Under the pieces are notes generated by a model. The model did no database searches and was not told the origin of the DNA. It worked only from the letters and a program-made list of their open reading frames with translations. A program made the translations under genes and the position numbers. DNA of 64,000 nucleotides from Litorimonas sp046250185 (GTDB taxonomy: Bacteria > Pseudomonadota > Alphaproteobacteria > Caulobacterales > Maricaulaceae), in assembly GCF_046250185.1 (NCBI RefSeq), contig NZ_CP176469.1. One strand, given 5' to 3'. Shown piece by piece: positions 44,360 through 53,068 of the stretch. How positions within the stretch are numbered: position 1 is the first letter of the stretch; each line of letters starts with the position of its first letter.

Positions 44360-45517
44360 TTACAACGCGTCGGCAAACCGTTCAAACAAGTAGAAGCTAT
44401 CCTGAGGCCCGGGGCTGGCTTCGGGGTGATGCTGCACGGAAAAGACGGGCTTGCCCTTCAGGCGGATGCCGCAATTTGATCCGTCAAACAAGCTGACATG
44501 TGTTTCTTCAACTGTGGCAGGCAAGCTCTCACGATCAACGGCAAATCCATGATTCATTGATACAATTTCGACTTTGTTCGTTGTGTAGTCTTTGACGGGA
44601 TGGTTCGCGCCGTGATGGCCTTGATCCATTTTGATGGTCTTGCCCCCCAACGCCAATGCGAGCATTTGATGACCTAAGCAGATGCCCAAAATTGGCATAC
44701 CAGCAGCGACAATATCTTGAATTTGAGGGATCGCATATGCGCCAGTTGCGGCAGGGTCGCCCGGGCCGTTGGACAGCACAACGCCGTCTGGTTTGAGTGC
44801 GAGAATATCTTTCGCCGGTGTCTTGCCCGGGACAACTTTCACCGCAAGTCCTGCACTGACGAGGCTACGCAAGATGTTACGTTTTACACCATAATCAATC
44901 AGCACAACTTTCTTCAACCCGTCATGATTTTTGTGACCATCAGGCCAAACCCAGCGGGCTTCCTTCCAATCGAAATCAGCCTCAGTCATGACGTTTTCGG
45001 CCAAATCAGCGCCGACAAGGCCGTTCCAGCTGCGCGCTTTTTCTGTCAAAGCTGCAATGTCAAATTTGCCTTTGGGGTCGTGCGCAATCACGCCGTTCGG
45101 CATGCCGTTTTCGCGAATGTGTGAGGTGAGGGCGCGGGTATCAATGCCTGAAATACCAATGATTTTTCGCGCTTCGAGCCACGCGCCAAGTTCGTTATCA
45201 GAGCGCCAGTTGGAGGCTGGCGTCACGGCGGCCTTAAAAATTGCCCCGCGCGCGGCAGTTTCGGCGCGCGGTGTAGAAGCTTCTTCGTCTTCAACCGTAG
45301 TGCCTGTATTGCCAACATGCGGGAAGGTGAAGCAGACAATTTGTTGGGCGTATGACGGGTCAGTCAGAATTTCTTGGTAGCCCGTGATCGAGGTGTTGAA
45401 ACAGACTTCGCCGACAGCGTCGCCAATATGGCCGAGGCCTTCGCCGTAAAAGACATCGCCACTGGCCAGAACCAGAACGGCAGTCGGTGTTTTTGTCGGA
45501 ATATAAGGCTGTGTCAT
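44360..45517 (-). CDS. carA: Carbamoyl-phosphate synthase small subunit (glutaminase)
   Basis: A 385-residue subunit that hydrolyses glutamine and feeds ammonia to CarB. It has an N-terminal CPSase domain (about 1-150) and a C-terminal class I amidotransferase with the nucleophile elbow LGICLGHQ and the His-Glu pair in VQHHPEASPGP. ATG 45517 gives the family start (MTQPYIPTKTPTAVL); six upstream codons are open. It is divergent from yqeY with 260 bp between, which includes an inverted repeat that might act on carA expression. Confidence 0.96.
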   Translation of the reverse strand: MTQPYIPTKTPTAVLVLASGDVFYGEGLGHIGDAVGEVCFNTSITGYQEILTDPSYAQQIVCFTFPHVGNTGTTVEDEEASTPRAETAARGAIFKAAVTPASNWRSDNELGAWLEARKIIGISGIDTRALTSHIRENGMPNGVIAHDPKGKFDIAALTEKARSWNGLVGADLAENVMTEADFDWKEARWVWPDGHKNHDGLKKVVLIDYGVKRNILRSLVSAGLAVKVVPGKTPAKDILALKPDGVVLSNGPGDPAATGAYAIPQIQDIVAAGMPILGICLGHQMLALALGGKTIKMDQGHHGANHPVKDYTTNKVEIVSMNHGFAVDRESLPATVEETHVSLFDGSNCGIRLKGKPVFSVQHHPEASPGPQDSFYLFERFADAL

Positions 45518-45597
45518 ATCGGCTTTGGACCTCAAAAGCTGTCGAATCCGATCGTCCCAAAATGTCGCGGGCTGATCTCGAGGGGTTGTAAGGATGT

Positions 45598-45639
45598 CAT
45601 ACCGCAGTGCAAGTGTTTATTGCGGCTTTTGGCGGTATG
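45598..45639. repeat. Inverted repeat in the carA/yqeY divergent region
   Basis: CATACCGC (45598-45605) and GCGGTATG (45632-45639) are exact complements with 26 bases between. The pair lies 80-120 bases upstream of the carA start. It could be a regulator binding site or a hairpin in the carA leader RNA; no known operator is recognised. Confidence 0.5.
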
Positions 45640-45676
45640 TCGTGGTCAGTGTGTGCGACCGAGCACCCTTAAAGCC

Positions 45677-45705
45677 TTGGCAAAGTCACCTCGGATGTCT
45701 ATATG
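45677..45705 (+). promoter_or_regulatory. Sigma-70-like promoter for yqeY
   Basis: TTGGCA (45677-45682), a 17-base spacer and TATATG (45700-45705), five and four of six consensus bases. It would start RNA at about 45712, 65 bases before yqeY. The leader includes a hairpin GTAGGC-AAA-GCCTAC at 45751-45765, immediately before the GGAAAG ribosome site. Confidence 0.65.
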
Positions 45706-45777
45706 ACGTCCCTTAGACAAAGCGTATGGGGCACGCGAGCAAGATTATAAGTAGGCAAAGCCTACGGAAAGTTTGTT

Positions 45778-46245
45778 ATGACGGCGACGCTGCGAGATCA
45801 AATTACCGACTCCATCAAGACGGCTATGAAAGAAAAAGACACCCTACGTGTGTCCACACTTCGGCTTGTGTCAGCGGCGATTAAAGACCGCGATATTGCG
45901 GCGCGCGCAGAAGATCGTTGCCAAGGCATTGACGATTCTGAAGTGTTATCGCTTTTGGCAAAAATGGTAAAGCAGCGTGAAGAGTCTGCCAAGACATACG
46001 AAGATAACGGCCGTCCTGAGCTGGCCGAACGCGAACGTCAAGAAATTGAAATCGTGCGCGACTTCATGCCAAAGCCGCTCTCAGAAGACGAGCTAAAGAC
46101 GGTGATCGCAGGGCTGGTCGAGCAGTCTGGCGCAACGTGCCTCAAAGATATGGGCAAGATCATGGGCATGTTGAAGACGGACTATGCGGGTCGCGTGGAC
46201 ATGGGCAAAGCGGGCGCTGTCGTGAAGGGTCACCTCTGCAGCTAG
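45778..46245 (+). CDS. yqeY: GatB/YqeY-domain protein
   Basis: A 155-residue protein that is essentially a YqeY domain, the helical tRNA-interaction module also found at the end of GatB. Typical segments: RVSTLRLVSAAIKDRDIAAR (begins RVSTLRLVSA) and the late KDMGKIMGMLK. Stand-alone YqeY is widespread and sits just before dnaG or rpoD in many genomes, as here, but its job is not settled. A weak hairpin (46258-46278) follows its stop without a proper U-run, so read-through to the next gene is likely. Confidence 0.9.
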   Translation: MTATLRDQITDSIKTAMKEKDTLRVSTLRLVSAAIKDRDIAARAEDRCQGIDDSEVLSLLAKMVKQREESAKTYEDNGRPELAERERQEIEIVRDFMPKPLSEDELKTVIAGLVEQSGATCLKDMGKIMGMLKTDYAGRVDMGKAGAVVKGHLCS

Positions 46246-46356
46246 TCAGGCAAACTGCGCCGCCATTGCGGAGCGGCGTGTAAGATAATTTCAAATTTTC
46301 GGAACCATTGGTCGCGTCCGTCATTCCTTATATATAGCAACTTAAGGAAATGATTT

Positions 46357-46917
46357 ATGCAGCCTCTGAAAACAGAGACACTCGAACTAACACTTGATAA
46401 TAATATTGCCGCCATGTCCGTGACTGGCGAAGTCGATCCAGACACGCTTCAAAAGACGATTGAATGGATTGAGACGGCCTCCAATGATCATGAAGATCTA
46501 ACGATTTGTGTTGATATGGCGAAAGTTGATTTTGATGGCCTCGCCGCAATCAATAAAGAATTCCGTAACATCGGACGCGTGCTGCGTTATGCCCATGACG
46601 TCGATAAAGTTGCGGTCATGTCAGACAGTCAATTCATCCGCAATACGGCGGAAGTTGAAGGCTCCGTCATTCCAGGGCTTGAAATCAAAGCTTATGACCT
46701 AGACGAAATCGCCCCCGCAACAAATTGGTTATCAGATGATGATGGCTCAGCTCATCAAACACAAATGCAAGAATCAGTTTTGCTAAAGCAGGACAATCAA
46801 GAAGATACAGCTGGTAAAATCATCGACAGCAATGTGTCTGTCGCAGGTGTCAAAACGCCAGAAGAGCCCTCTGATAATCCTTGGGATAACCTGGATGTCA
46901 AAGCCGCCATAAATTAG
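46357..46917 (+). CDS. STAS/SpoIIAA-like domain protein with acidic tail
   Basis: A 186-residue soluble protein. Residues about 10-120 look like a SpoIIAA-like (STAS/SEC14) domain (LTLDNNIAAMSVTGEVDPD, first part LTLDNNIAAMSVTG), as in DUF3478 proteins. The last 60 residues are acidic and Q/S/N-rich and probably disordered, ending in DNPWDNLDVKAAIN. It lies between yqeY and dnaG and has its own terminator. The ligand or partner is unknown; the fold assignment is by pattern only. Confidence 0.7.
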   Translation: MQPLKTETLELTLDNNIAAMSVTGEVDPDTLQKTIEWIETASNDHEDLTICVDMAKVDFDGLAAINKEFRNIGRVLRYAHDVDKVAVMSDSQFIRNTAEVEGSVIPGLEIKAYDLDEIAPATNWLSDDDGSAHQTQMQESVLLKQDNQEDTAGKIIDSNVSVAGVKTPEEPSDNPWDNLDVKAAIN

Positions 46918-46938
46918 CCTACCAAACATGATTACACG

Positions 46939-46969
46939 AAATGCGGGTCTTCGGAGCCGCATTTTTTTT
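46939..46969 (+). terminator. Rho-independent terminator before dnaG
   Basis: AAATGCGG pairs with CCGCATTT around a 10-base loop, followed by a run of T (eight), about 25 bases past the STAS-like gene. dnaG must therefore start from its own promoter in the 50 bases left, or by read-through. Confidence 0.88.
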
Positions 46970-47019
46970 GCCTATATTCCAGACTCGCATTTTTGACGCG
47001 TTCGCCCTACATCTAGCCT

Positions 47020-48837
47020 ATGCGGTTTGGTGAGAATTTCCTCGACGAAGTCAAAGCTCGCACGCGGGTTTCCGACGTGGTGGGTCGGCACGTCAAATTA
47101 AAGCGTCAGGGCCGTGAATTTGCGGGCCTCTCTCCCTTTACCAACGAGAAAACACCCAGCTTTTTTGTCAATGACGAGAAAGGGTTTTACCACTGTTTCT
47201 CCTCTGGCAAGCATGGCGACGGCATCAGCTTTTTGATGGAAGTCGAAGGTCTGTCCTTCCCCGAAGCCGTCGAAGCCCTTGCTGGCATGGCAGGCATGGA
47301 AATGCCCAAATCAGACCCGCAGGCCGAACGTCGCGCCGCCCGCAATAAAGCCACCATCTCTTGGATGGAGCGCGCACAGGAATTTTTTGAAAAATCACTC
47401 TATCGAGCGGACGGGGCAGAAGCGCGAGACTATCTGAAAGGGCGAGGCCTGACGCAGACAGCGGCCAAGAATTTTGGCATGGGTTATGCGCCCAACAATT
47501 TCTCCGCCTTAAAAGATGAGTTGATTGCACAAGGTGCCACGGATGCCCAGCTTATTGAGGCGGGGTTGTTGGTCGAACCTGATGATCGCTCGCGCGGGTC
47601 ATGGGATCGTTTCCGCAACCGCATCATGTTTCCAATTCACGATACGCGTGGGCGTTTGGTCGCCTTTGGCGGACGCGCGATGGAGAAAGATGCGAAGGCC
47701 AAATACTTGAACTCCCCCGAGACCCCGATATTTTCCAAAGGGCGCTTGCTTTATAACTATCACCGCGCCCGCAAAGCCTTGGCCGCGCCGCAGAAATCCG
47801 CGCGCGGCATGATCGTGGCGGAGGGTTATATGGACGTGATTGCGCTGTCCCGCGCTGGGTTCGAACACACAGTCGCGCCTATGGGAACAGCTTTGACCGA
47901 AGACCAGTTGGATTTGCTGTGGCGGGCAGGGCCAGAACCCATCCTCTGCTTTGACGGCGATAAGGCAGGGCTGCGCGCCGCCTACCGCTCCATTGAACGC
48001 GCATTGCCGCTGATCAAACCGGGTCAATCGCTCCGTTTTGCGCTATTGCCAGAAGGCCAAGATCCAGACGACCTGATCAAAGCTAAAGGTGCGCAGGCAA
48101 TGCAAACCATTTTGGAAAACGCGATCCCTCTCGTCGACATGCTCTGGCAACGAGAAGCAGAAGCGGAGACACTAGACACGCCCGAAGCCAAAGCAGGCTT
48201 GAAAGCGCGAATATTCAATGCGCTCAACGAAATCACCCATGACGACGTCAAGGCGCTCTACCGAACGGAACTCCTGGCCCGCTTTGACGCCGCCTTTGGC
48301 TGGAAAGCGCAACGCAACTATGGTCGTCAGCGCAATGATGAGCGGAAGGCGGACAAGCTCGCGACGAAAGCGGCAGGCCAATCGCTCGCCCAAAACTCCC
48401 GCCGTGAGGCCACATTGATAGGCGCAATCATACTGTTCCCAGAGCTATTGACCCTTGTGGATGAGCGTCTATTTGAGTTGGAATTCACTGACCCCGTTTG
48501 CATCCGTTTGCAGCGCGGCGTGTTGTCTTACGTCCGAGTCACAAAAGCGGTTGAAAAATCGAGTCTTTATGCCCATATGGTGACTGAAGGACTGGAACAG
48601 GACGTAAAAGCTCTGTCTCAGCGCCGCGCATTGATCAATGCGGCGATGGGAGGGGCGTCAGCAGAGTTGAGTGACAAAGCGGCGATTTGGAACACCGAAG
48701 CCGATGCCCTATCGGGTCAGCACCAACCAGATGAGATATCCCATGAAACCCGGTCCCGCTTTGCGGAGACAATCCGCTCGGATAATGCAGATGCCCTCAA
48801 GCGTCTGAAACGTGCTGCCTTGAAAGCGCGAGATTAG
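47020..48837 (+). CDS. dnaG: DNA primase
   Basis: A 605-residue primase that makes RNA primers at the replication fork with DnaB. It has an N-terminal CHC2 zinc-binding-type domain (about 1-95), TOPRIM catalytic core (about 255-345, with VAEGYMDVIAL and CFDGDKAGLRAA) and a C-terminal helicase-binding domain. Of the four zinc ligands of E. coli DnaG (Cys40, His43, Cys61, Cys64), only Cys59 remains here: Ser38, Thr41 and Ser62 replace the others (LSPFT, HCFSS). This is shared with alphaproteobacterial primases as far as I recall. It is upstream of rpoD, as in the classical macromolecular synthesis operon. Confidence 0.96.
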   Translation: MRFGENFLDEVKARTRVSDVVGRHVKLKRQGREFAGLSPFTNEKTPSFFVNDEKGFYHCFSSGKHGDGISFLMEVEGLSFPEAVEALAGMAGMEMPKSDPQAERRAARNKATISWMERAQEFFEKSLYRADGAEARDYLKGRGLTQTAAKNFGMGYAPNNFSALKDELIAQGATDAQLIEAGLLVEPDDRSRGSWDRFRNRIMFPIHDTRGRLVAFGGRAMEKDAKAKYLNSPETPIFSKGRLLYNYHRARKALAAPQKSARGMIVAEGYMDVIALSRAGFEHTVAPMGTALTEDQLDLLWRAGPEPILCFDGDKAGLRAAYRSIERALPLIKPGQSLRFALLPEGQDPDDLIKAKGAQAMQTILENAIPLVDMLWQREAEAETLDTPEAKAGLKARIFNALNEITHDDVKALYRTELLARFDAAFGWKAQRNYGRQRNDERKADKLATKAAGQSLAQNSRREATLIGAIILFPELLTLVDERLFELEFTDPVCIRLQRGVLSYVRVTKAVEKSSLYAHMVTEGLEQDVKALSQRRALINAAMGGASAELSDKAAIWNTEADALSGQHQPDEISHETRSRFAETIRSDNADALKRLKRAALKARD

Positions 48838-48932
48838 TAATAATGGCCTTATTTCCGTGCTGGGGGTGAGGCTAACCTTATTTTAAAGTCTGGCGTCCAT
48901 GGCGTAGGCTTTAACACGCGGAGTGTTCCCAT

Positions 48933-51047
48933 ATGGCAAAAGCTGCCACAAAAAAAACGACGGCCAAAAAGAAGGCTGCCCCCAAAAAATCACCCAAAGA
49001 CCTAGAGCAAAGCGCAGACGATTTTCTTGCTGCTGCTGAGACTGGGACAGAGGTTGGTAAGGCTCAGCCTGCCGACAATAGCGCGAATACGCGCCTTGAT
49101 CTCGAAAATATGGAGGTCAAGCGTATGTTGGTGGAGGCGCGCAAATCCGGCCTGCTGACAACCAAAGACCTCAATAAGCATTTGGACATTGACGGAATTT
49201 CTGCCGAGGAAATCGAAGTTGTCTTGGCCCAACTCTCCGACATGGGTATTTCCGTGATCGAAGAGAAAGTCGAAGAGACTTTGGGGCCGAAGACCCTCGC
49301 TCGATCCGAGACCACAGCGGTCAAAGGCGGCAATTCGAAAGAAGAACTCGATAGCACGGATGATCCTGTTCGGATGTATTTGCGCGAAATGGGCGTGGTC
49401 GAACTGCTCTCCCGCGAAGGCGAGATCGCGATCGCCAAACGCATCGAGGCCGGCAAAGACACGATGATCAAGGGCCTGTGCGAATCTGCGCTAACCTTTG
49501 AAGCGATCATGATTTGGCGCGAAGAATTGGCCGAAGGTCAAATCCTGCTGCGCGATATTATCGATCTGGACGTGACCTATAACAAAGCTATCGGCAATAT
49601 CCAAGAAGACCGCTCGGCCCTCGCTGTCCGTCGCGAAAAAATCGAAAAAGGCGAACTTGAAGCCCAAGAGGGCGACCTAAAACCGTTGGCTGAAGAGCGC
49701 AAGGTCAAGATGCCTGAGCGCAATTATGAAGAAGGCCAAAAGCCCATCGATGATGATGAGGACGAGGAAGAAGACAAGGTCAACGTCTCTATGGCGTCGA
49801 TGGAGGCTGCCCTCCGCGAAGACGTTATGGAGAAACTCGACCGCATCGCTGCCGATTTTGGTCGCTTCCAAAAACTGCAGCAAATGCTCATCCGCGCGCG
49901 CTTGTCCGGCAAAAAAATGCGCAAGCCGCAGGCCGAAGAATATGACGCTATCCAGACGCAGATCATTGAAGAGATTAAATCTCTCCAACTTAACAATGCC
50001 CGTATCGAAGCCCTGATTGATCAGCTTTATGCAATCAACAAACGCTTTATCAGCCTAGAGGGTCGCTTGATGCGACTTGCGGATGGGAATGGTGTACCGC
50101 GTCAGGAATTCCTCACTGCTTATCTGGGGTCTGAATTGAACCCAAATTGGGTTGAGGACATGACGGGTTCCTCCGAGGCTTGGGATCGTTTTATCAAGCG
50201 CGAAGGCCGCTCGATCGAGAAGCTCCGTGATGAAATCGGCGAGTTGGCTCAAGAAACTGGCGTGCCTGTCGATGAATTCCGCCGCATTGTGCAGACTGTG
50301 CAAAAAGGTGAACGTGAAGCGCGTCAGGCTAAGAAAGAAATGGTCGAGGCCAACCTTCGCCTCGTGATTTCTATTGCCAAGAAATACACTAATCGCGGCC
50401 TGCAATTCCTCGACCTCATTCAAGAGGGTAATATCGGCCTGATGAAAGCGGTTGATAAATTTGAATATCGCCGTGGTTATAAATTCTCGACCTATGCCAC
50501 ATGGTGGATTCGCCAGGCGATTACGCGCTCTATTGCAGACCAAGCGCGGACAATCCGTATTCCGGTTCATATGATTGAAACGATTAACAAAATCGTGCGC
50601 ACCTCGCGTCAAATCCTGCATGAAATCGGTCGCGAGCCAACGCCTGAAGAATTGGCAGCAAAGCTCTCCATGCCTTTGGAAAAAGTGCGGAAGGTGATGA
50701 AGATCGCCAAAGAGCCAATCAGCCTCGAGACACCGATTGGCGACGAAGAAGACAGCCAACTCGGTGATTTTATTGAGGACAGCAATGTCATCCTGCCAAT
50801 CGAAGCGGCGATTCAGTCTAACTTGCGTGAGACAACCACGCGCGTTTTGGCATCCCTCACTCCACGCGAAGAACGCGTGCTGCGCATGCGCTTCGGGATC
50901 GGGATGAACACGGACCACACGCTCGAAGAAGTCGGCCAGCAATTCTCTGTCACCCGAGAACGCATCCGCCAGATCGAAGCCAAAGCTCTGCGCAAACTGA
51001 AACACCCAAGTCGAAGCCGAAAGCTACGCAGCTTCCTAGATCAATAA
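48933..51047 (+). CDS. rpoD: RNA polymerase sigma factor RpoD (sigma-70)
   Basis: A 704-residue housekeeping sigma factor. A Lys/Ala-rich N-terminal extension (about 1-25) precedes region 1.1 (about 55-120) and 1.2 (DDPVRMYLREMG). A large acidic non-conserved insert follows (about 170-380, with DDDEDEEED). Then come region 2 (NLRLVISIAKKYTNRGLQFLD and YKFSTYATWWIRQAI), region 3, and region 4 with the -35 recognition helix (VTRERIRQIEAKALRKL). The length is large but usual for alphaproteobacteria. It follows dnaG by 95 bases and ends in a strong terminator. Confidence 0.97.
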   Translation: MAKAATKKTTAKKKAAPKKSPKDLEQSADDFLAAAETGTEVGKAQPADNSANTRLDLENMEVKRMLVEARKSGLLTTKDLNKHLDIDGISAEEIEVVLAQLSDMGISVIEEKVEETLGPKTLARSETTAVKGGNSKEELDSTDDPVRMYLREMGVVELLSREGEIAIAKRIEAGKDTMIKGLCESALTFEAIMIWREELAEGQILLRDIIDLDVTYNKAIGNIQEDRSALAVRREKIEKGELEAQEGDLKPLAEERKVKMPERNYEEGQKPIDDDEDEEEDKVNVSMASMEAALREDVMEKLDRIAADFGRFQKLQQMLIRARLSGKKMRKPQAEEYDAIQTQIIEEIKSLQLNNARIEALIDQLYAINKRFISLEGRLMRLADGNGVPRQEFLTAYLGSELNPNWVEDMTGSSEAWDRFIKREGRSIEKLRDEIGELAQETGVPVDEFRRIVQTVQKGEREARQAKKEMVEANLRLVISIAKKYTNRGLQFLDLIQEGNIGLMKAVDKFEYRRGYKFSTYATWWIRQAITRSIADQARTIRIPVHMIETINKIVRTSRQILHEIGREPTPEELAAKLSMPLEKVRKVMKIAKEPISLETPIGDEEDSQLGDFIEDSNVILPIEAAIQSNLRETTTRVLASLTPREERVLRMRFGIGMNTDHTLEEVGQQFSVTRERIRQIEAKALRKLKHPSRSRKLRSFLDQ

Positions 51048-51055
51048 ATGGCTAG

Positions 51056-51087
51056 AGCCGTCCCTTGAAAATGGGGACGGCTTTTTT
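51056..51087 (+). terminator. Rho-independent terminator of rpoD
   Basis: AGCCGTCCC pairs with GGGACGGCT (9 bp) around a 9-base loop, followed by a T run. Its T-tract overlaps the last bases of the convergent hypothetical gene. Confidence 0.92.
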
Positions 51088-52030
51088 ATTCATAAAGCTT
51101 TCGCATCGCATTGGTGTAGCCATTTGCGTTCACTATAAAAGAATACTGCGATGAAGTTGTTCGTTTATTGTATATAGAAAACTTCACTTGATTGGCTGTT
51201 TCTAGAGCATTATGCAATTTCGCCGAATTTTGAGGTCCGCATGAAATACGATCTCCAGAATTCTTACAGGTTACGCTGCCAGTTTGGTCATCATATTTAA
51301 ACCTAATTACAAATGCATCCCCGCCAAAAATATCTTTAACTGGGTTATTACCAGCATACTCATAAAGTGAAATGTCAAAATCTGTTTGACTATTTAACGC
51401 AATCCAAAAATTCAACGGGCTTCCTTCTGTTGCCGAATTACTAAATTGGCCAGACCCACGATAACCAACAAATTTCTCTGTTGTTCGATCACCAAATTCA
51501 TCAGTGTAATTACCAATAGTGAAATTTCCTGTGAAGTTTAGTTTTCTCTTTCGTTCTTTCTCGATCTTTTCCGCTTTAGCATCTGCTATTGCCGCAGCAT
51601 ATTTCTTTGTTTTCTCCGGTTTTAAATTTTCTAGTTCTGTGACTGTTGCTAGCAAAACTTCAGCATTTTTATTTTCCAATGCCAAATCAGCCTTTTTAAC
51701 TAATTCATCTATTCTCAGTAAAGCGCTAGCAGCGTCTCTCTCTGCTTTCTCGGTTGCAATTTTAATTTTTATAGCATCAAGTTTATCCGCTCGCTCAGTC
51801 TCCCTCGCTTCCTTTTCTTGGGGTGTCATTGACAATTCTGCAATTGTTGCAATCCCTATTGGGAGTCCAATAAAAATTAAAGCACCCCATAAAACGAGCT
51901 TTGGTAGAAATTTCTTTTTTGCTTTCTTCGCGGGTTTAAAGGCTTTTAAATTTTCAGCATCTAACTCTCGTTTTAAGGCGTCCACTTCTGCCAGTTTTTT
52001 TAACAGCAATTTTTCTTTTTCTGAACTCAT
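51086..52030 (-). CDS. AT-rich hypothetical protein: coiled coil, membrane helix, secreted-type beta domain
   Basis: A 314-residue protein. A charged cytoplasmic head (about 1-42, K/E-rich) and one membrane helix (about 44-65) are followed by a long E/K/A coiled coil (about 70-165). The C-terminal domain (about 168-310) is beta-rich (GNFTIGNYTDEFGDRTTEKF, GSPLNFWIALNSQTDFDISLYEY) with one possible disulfide (TCKNSGDRISC). ATG 52030 has GGAAG ahead; the frame opens at 52045. The DNA is visibly richer in A/T and in AAA/TTT codons than its neighbours, which points to recent gain. No family is recognised. Confidence 0.75.
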   Translation of the reverse strand: MSSEKEKLLLKKLAEVDALKRELDAENLKAFKPAKKAKKKFLPKLVLWGALIFIGLPIGIATIAELSMTPQEKEARETERADKLDAIKIKIATEKAERDAASALLRIDELVKKADLALENKNAEVLLATVTELENLKPEKTKKYAAAIADAKAEKIEKERKRKLNFTGNFTIGNYTDEFGDRTTEKFVGYRGSGQFSNSATEGSPLNFWIALNSQTDFDISLYEYAGNNPVKDIFGGDAFVIRFKYDDQTGSVTCKNSGDRISCGPQNSAKLHNALETANQVKFSIYNKRTTSSQYSFIVNANGYTNAMRKLYE

Positions 52031-52105
52031 TAGGCTTCCCAACACAGTAGTGAATTAAACGGACTTCCATCTAATATCAAAAGTTGTAATAAAAAACAAA
52101 TGCAA

Positions 52106-53062
52106 TTACCCCAAAGCCCGCGTCACCAGCCAGCCTAAATACCCGCCATAGGCCAGCAGTAACAGCGCACCTTCCCACCTCATAATCCGCTTATGCGTTA
52201 CGGCGAAGAAGAACATAAAGAATGTGGCGGTGCAGAGGATGGCGGCGTCGAGCAGGGTGAAGCCGCCTGCGCTGGCGGGGCTGAAAGTGAGAGTGTGGAA
52301 CAGGCCTGTAATCCCTAAAATGCCGAGGCCATTGAAGATATTGCTGCCCACAATATTAGCGAAAGCGATTTCGTTCTCGCGCTTCAGGCTGGCAATGATG
52401 GAGGCTGTGGCTTCGGGCAGGGATGTGCCAATGCCGACAATAGTGATGCCAACCATAGCTTCGCTAACACCCATCCCAAGGGCAATGTCGCTGGCTCCAC
52501 GGATCAGCGCTTCTGCGCCCAGGACGAGAGCGGCTATACCCCCAATCGCAAAGAGGAGAGACAGCGGTAAGGCGCGCTCTTTCGGGAGCGCAGTAATATC
52601 GTCCGCCGTTGCAATCTCGTCTGCTATGTCTGCGCGGATCGTGAAAAACATGTAGGTCGCAAAAGCTGCGAGCAGCCACGCTGCGCCCCAAAACGTGATA
52701 CCGCCACTATAAATCCAATAGACGGATGCGGCGGCCGACAGGCTAACGAAGAGCGCATCGCGCCAGAGCCCGTGCATGCGGGTGGCGATAGGATGGATCA
52801 GGGTCGACACGCCCAGGATCATCAAAATATTGGCGATGTTAGAGCCTAAGACATTGCCGAAAGCAATATCAGGCGATCCTTTGGCAGCGGCGCCGAAAGT
52901 CGCAACGAATTCTGGCATGGACGTGCCAAATCCAATCAATGTCACGCCGATCAAGGCTTTTGACATACCCAGTTTTGATGCGATCGACACGGAGCCACGG
53001 ATCAGAGCTTCGCCCCCCGCGACGAGCAAGGCTAGTCCTACCGCAATTAATAGCCAGCTCAC
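52106..53062 (-). CDS. Calcium/sodium antiporter (CaCA family, YrbG-like)
   Basis: A 318-residue membrane protein with two inverted repeats of five helices and the alpha-repeat signatures GFGTSMPEF (first) and GIGTSLPEATAS (second), the ion-binding motifs of the Na+/Ca2+ exchangers. It probably exports calcium using the sodium or proton gradient. It is followed by the AT-rich hypothetical (75 bases away) and preceded by the DUF4349 gene with six bases between, so the last two are likely co-transcribed. Confidence 0.92.
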   Translation of the reverse strand: MSWLLIAVGLALLVAGGEALIRGSVSIASKLGMSKALIGVTLIGFGTSMPEFVATFGAAAKGSPDIAFGNVLGSNIANILMILGVSTLIHPIATRMHGLWRDALFVSLSAAASVYWIYSGGITFWGAAWLLAAFATYMFFTIRADIADEIATADDITALPKERALPLSLLFAIGGIAALVLGAEALIRGASDIALGMGVSEAMVGITIVGIGTSLPEATASIIASLKRENEIAFANIVGSNIFNGLGILGITGLFHTLTFSPASAGGFTLLDAAILCTATFFMFFFAVTHKRIMRWEGALLLLAYGGYLGWLVTRALG

Positions 53063-53068
53063 GGAGCG

